From positions 2,024,715 to 2,088,714 of the forward strand of contig NZ_FXAF01000006.1 in the NCBI RefSeq assembly GCF_900177415.1: a stretch of DNA of 64,000 bases, written 5' to 3'. Made by a program: the position numbers and the translations under genes. Source of the DNA: Xaviernesmea oryzae. Its GTDB lineage: Bacteria; Pseudomonadota; Alphaproteobacteria; Rhizobiales; Rhizobiaceae. This document shows positions 45,165 to 53,582 of this stretch, one piece after another; the stretch's first letter is position 1; each line of letters begins with the position of its first letter. The notes beneath the pieces are model-generated. The model saw nothing but the letters and a program-made list of their open reading frames with translations. It was not told the DNA's origin and did not search any database.

Positions 45165-45947
45165 ATGGCTGACGCCGCTTCTAGCACGTCGTTGCGCGTG
45201 CCTGCAAATTCATGTTTGTATTGTGGTGAGCCAGTCGCTCGCGAAACGCGAGTGAGCAGGGAATATTGCTCTGATGAGTGTTTCGCGGAACGTAAGCGGA
45301 CGCTCAGAAAAAATCCGAGTAAGCCAATTTGCTCCTTGTGTAATTGTGAGTTCGAGAGAACTTCCAACCGGCAGAAGTATTGCGTGGGGTGCCGAGAAGC
45401 GAAGACACGCAAATACACTGCTGAGTACAAGGCGATAAACTATGATGCTATCCTAGTTTCTCGTCGAGCCCACATGCGGAAGGTTAGGAAGGACGATCCT
45501 GAAACCTTCAGGGAGCGGAACCGGAAGTGGTGGGCGGAAAACATCGATGCGATTAGGGATCGACGCTCAACTCCTGAGGCGAGGCTAAAGAAGGCTTACT
45601 ACGCCCGACAACGGTACGCCGCAGACCCTTCTCTTGCTGTTCATGCTAGAATGGCCAGCGCAATCTATCAAGCCATTCGAGAGAAGAAGGGTGGGCGCAA
45701 GTGGGAGCACGTAGTTGGCTACACACTGGAGGATCTTGTCAGGCACATTGAGCGTCAGTTTTTGCCTGGCATGTCATGGTCGAATATGGGCGAGTGGCAC
45801 ATTGATCACATCGTTCCGAAGTCTTCGTTCTTATATGAAGACGACGAGGATCCAGATTTTAAGGCTTGCTGGGCGCTCACCAATCTTCGCCCTTTATGGG
45901 CGGATGCAAACCAGAAGAAGCATGCCAAGCGCATCTACCTGATATAG
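45165..45947 (+). CDS. Zinc-ribbon HNH (homing-type) endonuclease
   Basis: This 260-residue protein has two N-terminal zinc ribbons (CLYCGEPVARETRVSREYC and CSLCNCEFERTSNRQKYC), a long basic helical linker and a C-terminal HNH core. The core reads MGEWHIDHIVPKSSF, CWALTNLRPLWADANQKKHA. AAGGGG precedes the ATG at 45165. It sits between two tail genes that are adjacent in related phages and is more AT-rich, which suggests a free-standing homing endonuclease gene. Its ribbon style resembles the truncated HNH gene at 40927. Confidence 0.82.
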   Translation: MADAASSTSLRVPANSCLYCGEPVARETRVSREYCSDECFAERKRTLRKNPSKPICSLCNCEFERTSNRQKYCVGCREAKTRKYTAEYKAINYDAILVSRRAHMRKVRKDDPETFRERNRKWWAENIDAIRDRRSTPEARLKKAYYARQRYAADPSLAVHARMASAIYQAIREKKGGRKWEHVVGYTLEDLVRHIERQFLPGMSWSNMGEWHIDHIVPKSSFLYEDDEDPDFKACWALTNLRPLWADANQKKHAKRIYLI

Positions 45948-45955
45948 GGGCAATC

Positions 45956-46372
45956 ATGGATCCAACCTATGAACTCGCCGCGGCTATTGTGGCGAGGTTG
46001 AAGGCTGATGCCGCCGTGGCGGCGTTCGTCGGGGCTAAAGTCTATGACCGGCCGCCCGACGGCACGCTTCAGTCACCCTACATCTCCCTCGGACCCTCCG
46101 ACGCGCTGACCGACGATGCCGATTGCGTCGACGGACTTGAGATTACCATGCAGATTGACTGCTGGTCCTGGGGTTCAGGAGAGGCATTCAGTAGCGCACA
46201 GGTCCGCAAGATTGCCGGCGCGGTTCGTGCCTGCCTTCATGAGGCGGAGTTCCCCCTTGCCGCCAATGCGCTGGTCTCCTTGAGGCACCGCATCACCCGC
46301 TACCAACGGGAATCCGATGGCGCCACCAACCGCGCCATCGTGAGCATCACGGCGTTCGTCGAAGTTCACTAG
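45956..46372 (+). CDS. DUF3168 tail completion protein
   Basis: The 138-residue protein reads MDPTYELAAAIVARLKADAA, VYDRPPDGTLQSPYISLGPS, EITMQIDCWSWGS and LVSLRHRITRYQRESDGATN. This is the DUF3168 (tail-completion/terminator) pattern. The HNH gene ends 8 bases upstream. Confidence 0.85.
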   Translation: MDPTYELAAAIVARLKADAAVAAFVGAKVYDRPPDGTLQSPYISLGPSDALTDDADCVDGLEITMQIDCWSWGSGEAFSSAQVRKIAGAVRACLHEAEFPLAANALVSLRHRITRYQRESDGATNRAIVSITAFVEVH

Positions 46373-46442
46373 CTGCCGACCAGCCGACCACCACCAAAAC
46401 CACCACAGGCCGCTTACAGCGGCCTTTTTCATGGAGATATGA

Positions 46443-47030
46443 ATGAGCGCTCCCGTAACAGCCCGCTTTGGCAAATTCCGCGTGTTGCTCGGCAATGCAG
46501 CATCGCCGATCGTCTACGCCGCACCTTGCGGCTTCACCAGCAAAAGCCTTTCATTGGGCAAGAGCTTGAGCGAAGTTCTCATTCCTGATTGCGAGGATCC
46601 CGACAAGCCTATGTCGACCGGTCGGGACGTCGAGAGCACAACGGCCTCCGTATCTGGCGAGGGCGTCCTTGCCGCATCCGCCGTTATCACCTGGCTCGAT
46701 GCATATGAGAGCGTCGAATCCGTTCCCGTTAAGGTCGAGGTGGAATTCTCCAACGGCATCGTGACCTGGACTGGCAACATGCATGTCGAAACGCTGGAAA
46801 TCGGTGCCGAGCAGGGCGGTCGGGTGACGATCAACGTTTCGATGCAGTCCGACGGCGATCTTGTTCGCACGGATAGCGGTTTGCGGTCTGGTCGTTGCCG
46901 CACTGTTGGCAGTATGGGCTCAACTCGCCGTCGGCATTTGGGATTAGCACCTACCCGGGAACTCCAGAACTGGTGCAATCAACAATTCATACCTATCTCC
47001 CGCGAATACCAGGGAGGTCAATGTGTCTGA
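46443..47030 (+). pseudogene. Phage major tail tube protein, C-terminally fused
   Basis: The first ~143 residues (MSAPVTARFGKFRVLLGNAA, VSGEGVLAASAVITWLDAYE, WTGNMHVETLEIGAEQGGRV, NVSMQSDGDLVRTDS) match a phage tail tube protein. From about 46870 the sequence belongs to another gene read out of frame, so the last ~50 residues are spurious. Tape measure, chaperone and tail-tip genes that should follow are absent. Confidence 0.72.
46873..46947 (+). pseudogene. C-terminal fragment of a small membrane protein
   Basis: In another frame the DNA encodes IAVCGLVVAALLAVWAQLAV then GIWD and a stop: a membrane helix with no start of its own. It is probably the end of a holin-like or similar small gene whose 5' part was deleted when it fused to the tail tube gene. 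Confidence 0.5.
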
Positions 47031-47319
47031 ATTCATCAGCTATCTGTTCGCTATCTTTGTTGTCACGCCGCTCCAGGCCGAACTATCAGAGCGTCTTCAG
47101 GGTGTCCCTTCCCAGGAGATCATCCAAGCAGGTAGAGCCTGCATCGCGGTCGAAGGCCCTCAATTGCTGCAGTTTGCCCAAGATAATTGGGGCTGGGCAG
47201 TGGCCAACGGCCTGGGCGTTGCTGCTGGCTTGGTTGACCCAGTTACGTTGTTGCCACCGGGTAACGAGAACTGCCAGCGCGTCGTGCAGGCTCTGGGTTC
47301 ACGTGAGGCGGACGCCTAA
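47023..47319 (+). CDS. Small phage-associated hypothetical protein
   Basis: The 98-residue protein starts at GTG with AGGGAGG upstream and reads MSEFISYLFAIFVVTPLQAE (an N-terminal hydrophobic segment), then LSERLQGVPSQEIIQAGRAC. Similar proteins are met near lysis genes of rhizobial prophages, from memory. A lysis or spanin-type accessory role is possible; no catalytic motif is seen. Confidence 0.55.
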   Translation: MSEFISYLFAIFVVTPLQAELSERLQGVPSQEIIQAGRACIAVEGPQLLQFAQDNWGWAVANGLGVAAGLVDPVTLLPPGNENCQRVVQALGSREADA

Positions 47320-47885
47320 GGCCGCGTTACGCGTTTTGCGTCGCGGCAGATTAACTGGCCAAGCGCTAAGTGCACTTAATTCGAACACAAAGGGCAGCTA
47401 CACACCCGGCATCGGCATTGCTGATGAGCGCTGAATGAATCGCCGCTCGCAATTGCCGTCGTCGCGAGACTTTTGACCACGGATGTACTGGCACAGGTAG
47501 AAAAGCGATGATTAGGAAGGTCGGTGCGTTTACGCCCCGGCCTTTTTTAATGTCCACCATTCGGGAAGGCGGACAGTTGTTCGTGAAGATTGGGGTTCGC
47601 GCCCGGTCGTTCCTTTTCGACCATGCTCAACGGCAAGCCAAGTCTTGTTCATTCTCAAGACCCGAAAGGGCGTCAATCGCTCGGGAGTGCGTTGCGCGTG
47701 AGGCTTCGCCTCCCTGGCGTCCTATCGGCCCCGTCAGCGATGATGGAACTCTATCTTTTCAGGAACGGCAACGAACGCCACCCCGGCTGATCTCGTCGCA
47801 CTCGCCACTCCGGTCGTCACGGCGATCTAGGGCATGCTGTGGCCGTTCCTCGTGCCGTGCCTGCCGGGCGTGCTGGTCGTCTAAA
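47320..47885. other. Decayed sequence, no intact gene
   Basis: Only fragments are visible. A tail LNSNTKGSYTPGIGIADER ends at 47434, and near 47775-47830 there is a short frame NATPADLVALATPVVTAI, like the start of a phage protein, interrupted by a stop. A terminator lies at 47517-47548. Confidence 0.5.
47517..47548 (+). terminator. Intrinsic terminator
   Basis: AAGGTCGG and CCGGCCTT pair (one G-T pair) around TGCGTTTACGCC and run into six T residues. Confidence 0.65.
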
Positions 47886-48353
47886 TCATAAGGGCGGGAT
47901 GTTCATGATGATTGGTGGGCATCCCGGCGGCTGAGGCGTACGCAAGCACCTATCAGCGATAGCGGCCCCACCTTTGGAATAATCGGCTGTCGCGATGTTC
48001 TTGAACGTCAGGGTGATTTTGTTGCCGCGGCTGCCTTCGGAGTAGGCCTCATTCGCCACTGAAAGACCAAGGGTGCCCCCGACGCCAAGCGGGATACCCT
48101 CTGCGCCGGCGTTGGCATTTGTTTTGTTAGTAGCCTTTGCGGCGATGTTGAACTCGACCACCGCAGAGTCGGCAATTAGCCCGGTCTTGGGTCGGCCTGC
48201 CGCTCTGATCTGCGCGAGGTACAACGTGTCCGTCAGTTCGATGACCGCTGATCTTAGGGTAACGTCCGACGGTGTAGCAACCTGGTTCGGCGTTGTGCAT
48301 CCGCCAAGAATGCCGGCGCAAAGCGCAAAAAGACTTAAAATTCTGAAGTTCAT
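47886..48353 (-). CDS. Lipoprotein, possible trypsin-co-occurring (trypco2-like) domain
   Basis: The 155-residue precursor has a lipoprotein signal with lipobox ILGGC (Cys near residue 19) and a strong GGAGGGGG site. The mature part LRSAVIELTDTLYLAQIRAA ... SAVVEFNIAAKATNKTNANA ... GVGGTLGLSVANEAYSEGSR ... NKITLTFKN follows the strand pattern of the trypco2 domain that accompanies effector proteases in bacteria. The match is by eye. Most likely it is an envelope lipoprotein carried by the element. Confidence 0.65.
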   Translation of the reverse strand: MNFRILSLFALCAGILGGCTTPNQVATPSDVTLRSAVIELTDTLYLAQIRAAGRPKTGLIADSAVVEFNIAAKATNKTNANAGAEGIPLGVGGTLGLSVANEAYSEGSRGNKITLTFKNIATADYSKGGAAIADRCLRTPQPPGCPPIIMNIPPL

Positions 48354-48458
48354 CGTCCCCCCTCCATTTCCCCACAGTGATTAAACCAGAGCGAGAGATG
48401 TTCGTCTATGGCAACCGTTAACCTTTTTGAAGTGGCGTTGCTCAGAAGGCGGGCCGCT

Positions 48459-48823
48459 GTGGCTAACCTCCTCTACACCCGCCTGCCGGGCACAGCGGAG
48501 CGCCTGATCGAGAGTACGGGTAGGTGGACCCCATCAAGCGCACCACGCCTCCCGATCCGATCTTCGGCGGCGATCCCACGGTAACAAGCTACCCCGCCAA
48601 GCTGGTGCCGATGACCTATGACCAGCGGTACATCGACGGGACGAACATCCTCACCAGCGATCGGCAGATTTACATCTCATCGGTAGGGCTGGCGATCGTG
48701 CCCCAGGTTGACGACATCGCAACGGCCGGCGGGGTGGATTTCCACATCGTCAACATGGACCCATACAATTTCGACGGCGTCGTCAATGTGGTCTTCATCT
48801 GCCACGGTCGGGTGGCCTCATAA
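48459..48823 (+). pseudogene. Frameshifted phage head-tail protein
   Basis: Two frames together give one protein. ANLLYTRLPGTAERLIESTG starts at GTG 48459 in one frame, and after about 48515 KRTTPPDPIFGGDPTVTSYP, MTYDQRYIDGTNILTSDRQI and NMDPYNFDGVVNVVFICHGR follow in another (GTG at 48524). This is a typical ~115-residue phage protein of the head-tail region, split by a frameshift. It does not match the order of the main module and may come from a second phage type. Confidence 0.65.
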
Positions 48824-49109
48824 CCCGAACGGGGGATGTATTCTGTCTATTGATCAGAAATATTGAGCCGTCGGGGCCGGAGGGGCGAATGAAACTGATC
48901 ATGGTAAGTATTGCCGCAGTCATGCTGGGCGGCTGCACGACAGCAGAGCAGGCCGAGTTCGAACAAGCAATGTCTGCTCTTCTTATCGGCGCCGCGCATG
49001 GAATTTCGCAGGGCTCGGCTCAGGCTACACCTCGATATTCGCCGTCGCCGACGCTTCCGGGCGCGGATGAAAACATCGCCCGAATGCAGGCGCAGAGTAA
49101 GCGGTGTTC

Positions 49110-50642
49110 TTAGGCCACGGCTTTGAGTTCGGGCTTTGCGGCGTAGGCCCACGGCAGCAGGTCATCGATCTGGGTATTTGGATGCCCGTTGACGATCCTG
49201 GTGAGGATGTCCGAGAGATAGGCGAGCGGCTCGACATCGTTGAGCTTGGCGGTTTCGATAAGTGACGCGATGGTTGCCCAGTGTTCTGCCCCGGCGTCGG
49301 AACCGGCAAACAGCGCATTCTTGCGATTGAGGGCAATTGGCCTGATGGATCGTTCGACGATGTTGGAGTCGATCTCGATACGGCCGTCGTCAATAAAGCG
49401 GGTCAATCCTTCCCATCGTGACAGGGCATAGCGGATCGCTTCGGCGAGCTTCGTCTTCTGACTAATGAGGCCGAGCTGTTCGCGCAGCCAGGGAGCGAGG
49501 CTGTCGGTGATCGGTCGGCTCTTTTCTTGGCGCGTGGCGCTACGCTTCTCGTGTGCGAGGCCACGTATCTCGTCTTCAATCTTGTAAAGTTCGGCGATGC
49601 GTTTGAGCGCCTCGCTGGCAATGGGTGCCGGACCGGCCGCGGCGAGTTCATAGAAGCGGCGGCGAACGTGGGACCAGCAGAATGCCAGTGACACGGTGTT
49701 CTTTGCCGCGAGCGGGCGATATCCACTGTAGCCGTCGACCTGCAGAATACCGACGAAGCCGTCGAGATGGGCCATCGGTCGCTCACCTTTACGGTCCGGC
49801 GCGTAGACATAAGCGACGCCGGGTGGGTCCTCGCCATGCCACGGCCTGTCATCCCGCGCATAGGCCCAGAGCTGGCCGGTTTTGGTTTTGCCGCGCCCAG
49901 GGTCGAGCACCGGGGCCGTCGTCTCGTCGGCAAAAAGCTTGGACGACGACTTCAAATGATCGAGCAGCCGTTGATGGACAGGACGCAGATGCCAAGCGGC
50001 GCGGCCGACCCAATCGGCGAGCGTCGAACGGTCGAGGTCGATGCCCTGACGCTTGTAGACTTGCGCCTGGCGATACAGCGGCAAGTGGTCGGCATATTTG
50101 GAAACCAGCACCTGAGCGACGGTCGCCTCGGTCGGAATGCCGCCTTCAATTAGTCTCGCCGGGGCCGGAGCCTGAACAACGACCTCCTCGCAGGCCCGGC
50201 AGGCATATTTTGGCCGACGCACCACAAGAACGCGGAATTGGGCGGGCACAAGGTCCAGCTTCTCGCTGGCGTCTTCGCCGATGCGATGCAGGTCGTTGCG
50301 GCAGCAGGGACAGGCGTGGTCATCTATATCGACCACGATCTCGATGCGCGGCAGATGGGCTGGCAGCGAACCTCTGTTCGTGCGGCGTTTGGCGACCTGC
50401 GCCTGTCGAACAGCGGGAGAGGCTTGCTCGTTGTCCTCCAGACCGGCAGCCTCGACTTGCTCGGCCTCTTCAAGCCCAAGCAGGAGCTGATCTTCTGGGA
50501 GCGTCTCGGCACGGCGACCGAACCGGTGGCGCTGCAATTCCTTGATGATCTGACGCAGACGGGCGTTCTCCGCCTCGCGCGAAAGCACCATCGCTTTCAG
50601 CGCGTTCAGATCATCCGGAAGCTCGTCCGCCGTTATCGCCAT
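49110..50642 (-). CDS. tnpC: IS66 TnpC transposase
   Basis: This 510-residue DDE transposase begins MAITADELPDDLNALKAMVL with a leucine-zipper-like N-terminus. It has a zinc-binding CPCCRNDLHRIGEDASEKLD block, catalytic-domain blocks LFADETTAPVLDPGRGKTKT and VDGYSGYRPLAAKN, and the terminal ENALFAGS-like NRKNALFAGSDAGAEHWA. Length and frame are intact. Confidence 0.95.
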   Translation of the reverse strand: MAITADELPDDLNALKAMVLSREAENARLRQIIKELQRHRFGRRAETLPEDQLLLGLEEAEQVEAAGLEDNEQASPAVRQAQVAKRRTNRGSLPAHLPRIEIVVDIDDHACPCCRNDLHRIGEDASEKLDLVPAQFRVLVVRRPKYACRACEEVVVQAPAPARLIEGGIPTEATVAQVLVSKYADHLPLYRQAQVYKRQGIDLDRSTLADWVGRAAWHLRPVHQRLLDHLKSSSKLFADETTAPVLDPGRGKTKTGQLWAYARDDRPWHGEDPPGVAYVYAPDRKGERPMAHLDGFVGILQVDGYSGYRPLAAKNTVSLAFCWSHVRRRFYELAAAGPAPIASEALKRIAELYKIEDEIRGLAHEKRSATRQEKSRPITDSLAPWLREQLGLISQKTKLAEAIRYALSRWEGLTRFIDDGRIEIDSNIVERSIRPIALNRKNALFAGSDAGAEHWATIASLIETAKLNDVEPLAYLSDILTRIVNGHPNTQIDDLLPWAYAAKPELKAVA

Positions 50643-50713
50643 GGATCGAGAACAGCATATTTTACCGCTCGGATCGAGAGGCTGGATGACGCTGATTCAA
50701 TTGGTCGCGGCCG

Positions 50714-51070
50714 TCATCCAGCCTTTACCGGCGCTCGCGTTTCGCTCGGAGCATGAACGCGTTTCCAGTCCAATCCCTCGAACAATGCCGAGAACTGGGC
50801 CGCCGTCAGATGCATCGCGCCGTCCTGCATTCGAGGCCAATGGAATTCGCCATCCTCAAGCCGCTTGGCAACCAGGCACACGCCGCTGCCATCCCAGAAG
50901 ATCAGCTTGATCCGGTCCGTTCGTTTGGCGCGGAACACATAGATCGTGCCAGAGAATGGGTCAGCACCCATCTCCGCCTTCACGAGCGCCGCCAATCCCT
51001 CAGCACCTTTACGGAAATCGACGGGCTTGGTGGCGATCATCACCTTTACCGCACCGGACGGACCGATCAC
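50714..51070 (-). CDS. tnpB: IS66 TnpB accessory protein
   Basis: The 118-residue protein has the IS66 Orf2 pattern: KVMIATKPVDFRKGAEGLAA and IYVFRAKRTDRIKLIFWDGS. It overlaps tnpA by four bases and is needed with TnpA and TnpC for IS66 transposition. Confidence 0.95.
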   Translation of the reverse strand: MIGPSGAVKVMIATKPVDFRKGAEGLAALVKAEMGADPFSGTIYVFRAKRTDRIKLIFWDGSGVCLVAKRLEDGEFHWPRMQDGAMHLTAAQFSALFEGLDWKRVHAPSETRAPVKAG

Positions 51071-51495
51071 GGCTGAGCCTTCAAGGCATGGATGACGGCG
51101 GTAATGGTTGCGCGGTCCGTACCCGATGCGATCCTGACGATCGCGCCACCGACTTCCAGCTCGATTGCCGCTATTGGACGAGAGCTTCTCGCCGTCTTTC
51201 TCAGCGTTGGGGGTAGATCTGCCGGACGATCAATTACCGCTGGCACAAACATAGGCGGTGCTTCTTGCTTCGCCTGACTTCGCACCTGCCGGCGCCAGGT
51301 AAACAATTGGCCGGGCGACAACCCATGCCGACGCGCAACAGCACTGACCGACATCTCGCCGCTATAACTCTCGGCGACAATGCGGTCCTTCTCTTCGTCG
51401 CTCCAGTCGCGGCGACGCCCTGTTCCGGTGAAAACCTCAAACCGCTGCAACGGCACATCTTCACTGGTGCCATGCGTAAACCCTGTAATCGTCAT
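51067..51495 (-). CDS. tnpA: IS66 TnpA accessory protein
   Basis: The 142-residue protein has a helix-turn-helix region (GRRRDWSDEEKDRIVAESYS, VSAVARRHGLSPGQLFTWRR) typical of the IS66 Orf1/IS3-like HTH. It is first in the tnpABC order on the minus strand. Confidence 0.94.
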   Translation of the reverse strand: MTITGFTHGTSEDVPLQRFEVFTGTGRRRDWSDEEKDRIVAESYSGEMSVSAVARRHGLSPGQLFTWRRQVRSQAKQEAPPMFVPAVIDRPADLPPTLRKTARSSRPIAAIELEVGGAIVRIASGTDRATITAVIHALKAQP

Positions 51496-51812
51496 ATGTC
51501 GAAGCCTCGTTCGGCGACAACATCAACAATCGCGCACTGATCCGGAAGGTGGGGTCAAGACACCGCTTACGGCGCAGATGCGAGAGAACGAATTGCGACG
51601 CCAGCGGATTATGCAGATGGATACGAGACAGCTTGTTGACTATTCCAGGTCGCAGGGCGGATACGCTCAAGGCCGTACCGGCAACATGGAATGCAATGCT
51701 ATTCCAAAGCCGAAAAACAGGCTCTGCGGATATAATTAATCCGCTTCGGTAGTGTCGTGGACGGGCTCGTTTTGGCGGTTTCTTCTCTATGGAAGGAGTT
51801 TAGCAAGACTGG

Positions 51813-52319
51813 TCATTTTTTCAGGATGGCGTCGCTCACCTGCCGCCCTGTGTGGCGCGGCCTGATGAGTTTCGTCAGGTCAAATCCCTGCCTTCGAGCT
51901 TCCGCTAGGTAGTCTTCCAGGGTGCTGTCCGAGATAGCACTCTCTCGCGCGAGCACCCAAAGATACTTGCGATCGGGCGTGCCGACCAGCGCGACCCGAT
52001 ACTCAGGATCGATCTTGAGCACCCAATAATCGCCGTCAGTGAAAGGTAACCAGCGAAGCGCAGCCGGAAGGAAGTTGACTTTCAGCTTTGCGTTCGTCTC
52101 GTCGGTCGGCCTTGCTTCGCCAATCGCTTGCTTGGGACGATCGTTTTTGTCGAAGCAACGGTTGTCGACGAGGATCTTGCCGTTGAAACTGACGGAGTAA
52201 TGAGCCGTGATGTCCGTCGCGGCATCATCTTCAAACTTGAGCGGTAGGCGGGCGATCTCGTACCAGCGCCCCAGGTAGCGCTTCAGGTCGAGGCTCGGGA
52301 TTGCTGTGACGTCGCTCAT
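51813..52319 (-). CDS. Lipocalin (Blc-like)
   Basis: The 168-residue protein shows lipocalin SCR1 LKRYLGRWYEIARLPLKFED and continues VDNRCFDKNDRPKQAIGEAR, with SCR2-like DYWVLKIDPEYRVALVGTPD and KYLWVLARE. Bacterial lipocalins bind lipids under envelope stress. No signal peptide or lipobox is present, so it would be cytosolic unless exported otherwise. AAGGAGA precedes the ATG. Confidence 0.9.
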   Translation of the reverse strand: MSDVTAIPSLDLKRYLGRWYEIARLPLKFEDDAATDITAHYSVSFNGKILVDNRCFDKNDRPKQAIGEARPTDETNAKLKVNFLPAALRWLPFTDGDYWVLKIDPEYRVALVGTPDRKYLWVLARESAISDSTLEDYLAEARRQGFDLTKLIRPRHTGRQVSDAILKK

Positions 52320-52662
52320 GGTTTCGGTTCTCCTTCAACGAGGACCGGCAACGCCTGCGGCATGGTTAGGTTCCGGAGCAGCATGAAACCCGTCCGAGCA
52401 GCTGGTTTTTTGTTTTTTCAGGAGCATTCATCGCGAGATGCCTCGGATCGGCCAACCGCATCTGTGCACTTCGATCGCGTTCCGGGCTATCTAAATTGAG
52501 GCTAGTTCACCTTCTTCTCGTCTAAGCTCTTTAAAGGTTGGAATACGCCGCGCACATCTGGTCCTACGAGGAGTGTGCTCGGCACAGGCATGGGCGTTGA
52601 TGCCCACCATCCAGTTGGCTCAGAGCTAGGTTTTAGGCGTGGTAACAAACCAACGCGGCGCC
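52320..52662. other. Gene-poor stretch with a gene remnant
   Basis: At 52502-52570 the minus strand encodes a C-terminal piece GPDVRGVFQPLKSLDEKKVN that parallels the end of the intact Cys-rich gene at 53961-54179 (APDVRGVFRSVMHVSGKKVS), but the cysteine-rich body is missing. It looks like a decayed paralogue. Confidence 0.4.
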
Positions 52663-52923
52663 CTATAGCGTCAAAAGCCGCTCCGCCCAGGCGCCCCACA
52701 CAGGCAAGTACGCAGCTATCGCAAGTTTTGGCCTCGTTCTGGATAGTAGTGCGAGGAGTTGGCAGGGGGTGATGGCCGCGTAAGTCCGTTTGCGTCCGCT
52801 GCGGTACGTAAGTTGAAGCACGCGAGTGACCGGATCGTAGACGACGTGAAGGATACGTCGTCCGAAGAGATAAAAGTGCCGCTTTTGCGAGGGGAACATG
52901 GGTTTCCACGTCGTCTGTCCCAT
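52663..52923 (-). CDS. KTSC-like small protein
   Basis: The 86-residue frame includes RRILHVVYDPVTRVLQLTYR then SGRKRTYAAITPCQLLALLS, which follows the KTSC domain pattern (Y-D-x-x-T-x-x-L-x-x-x-F/Y-x-x-G-x-x-Y). KTSC proteins are small and often phage- or plasmid-borne. No strong ribosome-binding site is visible. Confidence 0.4.
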   Translation of the reverse strand: MGQTTWKPMFPSQKRHFYLFGRRILHVVYDPVTRVLQLTYRSGRKRTYAAITPCQLLALLSRTRPKLAIAAYLPVWGAWAERLLTL

Positions 52924-53210
52924 ACTGATAGAACTCGGAGTGGTTTCGCGGCAAGCGCAATATGCCGCTGTGGTTAGCGGTTAAGGTTACGGCCGACCGC
53001 TACAACGTCAAAAGCGGCCGGAACCTCCACACGTGCCCCGACCGCCCTGAGCTCCGACGCCTGCGCCGCCGGTGCCGGACGGATAAGAAGCTTCGTGGAA
53101 GCTAGAATTCAATCCCCCTATTTCTGGGGGATCAACTGAAATTGATGTCACAGATCGAGATGGCGCGCGGGCGTTGCCCAAGACGCCTGCGGCTTCACCA
53201 TCGTTGACGT
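52924..53210. other. No gene seen
   Basis: No open frame here has a good ribosome-binding site or recognisable content. A CCCCCTATTTCTGGGGG-type palindrome is at 53112-53128. Confidence 0.4.
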
Positions 53211-53432
53211 TCATTCCATATGGGACTTGCCGTTGTTTGGGTTCGGCTGATGCGGAGGTGGGCTCCGCGGTATCGACCCTGCAGGCAAGCATACATACGT
53301 GCGCGTTGAAGTCTCCGATCGATGAACGTGGTTCCCATATGGGCAAACGACCTGCGTTGGCCTGATCGGACGCGACTTATCTTCGATGGAAAACAGGTGA
53401 AACGATCTACCGCAGACGGAGCAAATTTCCAT
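53211..53432 (-). CDS. Small zinc-ribbon-like protein
   Basis: The 73-residue protein begins MEICSVCGRSFHLFSIEDKS and continues RPTQVVCPYGNHVHRSETST. The CxxC and a later Cys suggest a zinc site. AAGGAG lies 9 bases before the ATG at 53430-53432. It probably belongs to the run of small minus-strand genes; the function is unknown. Confidence 0.5.
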   Translation of the reverse strand: MEICSVCGRSFHLFSIEDKSRPIRPTQVVCPYGNHVHRSETSTRTYVCLPAGSIPRSPPPHQPNPNNGKSHME

Positions 53433-53497
53433 TGCCAATGTACTCCTTCGACGACGTGAAACCCCCAGGCCACCACCTAGGCGGACTCGCCAGATCG

Positions 53498-53525
53498 AAA
53501 AAAAGGCCCGTGACAGAGCGGGCCT
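53498..53525 (-). terminator. Intrinsic terminator of the alpha-CTD-like gene
   Basis: On the minus strand AGGCCCG and CGGGCCT pair around an 8-base loop and are followed by a run of T residues. It lies just downstream of the 53583-53804 gene. Confidence 0.8.
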
Positions 53526-53582
53526 CGTGAACCGCAACGGCGGGTCACACAAAGGGTAGGACTTCTCCAATAGGGTTGGGAG

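Larger units (their letters stand above)
49097..51570. mobile_element. IS66-family insertion sequence (complete, 2474 bp)
   Basis: The ends are inverted repeats: left GTAAGCGGTGTTCTT and right (complement) GTAAGCGGTGTCTTG, the GTAA start typical of IS66. The 8-bp sequence GGCGCAGA occurs directly on both sides (49089-49096 and 51571-51578), the target duplication. Inside are the three IS66 genes on the minus strand, all open. Confidence 0.96.
31753..51739. mobile_element. Integrated, degenerate HK97-type prophage / genomic island
   Basis: Starting at a tRNA-like attachment block, this stretch holds an integrase, AlpA, a replication protein, accessory genes and parts of an HK97-type head-tail module. 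Terminase, portal, protease, tape-measure and tail-tip genes are missing, and several genes are fused or frameshifted, so it cannot make particles. The right boundary is not identified and may lie beyond the window; the end given is the last gene clearly belonging to it. Confidence 0.7.
48889..51739 (+). pseudogene. Small lipoprotein gene split by IS66
   Basis: The 5' part (48889-49096) encodes MKLIMVSIAAVMLGGCTTAE, a lipobox MLGGC protein, with GGAGGGGCG upstream. The 3' part is 51579-51739. Joining them across the IS and one copy of the 8-bp duplication restores an uninterrupted 122-residue frame: QAQ joined to MRENELRRQRIMQMDTRQLV and ending KNRLCGYN. The host gene was intact at insertion, so the event is recent. 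Confidence 0.85.

Noticed and set aside
49625..50545. 306-codon plus-strand frame inside IS66
   Set aside because: Antisense to tnpC, Arg-rich, no family pattern.
53008..53346. 112-codon minus-strand frame
   Set aside because: Overlaps the better supported zinc-ribbon gene at 53211-53432 and has no ribosome-binding site.
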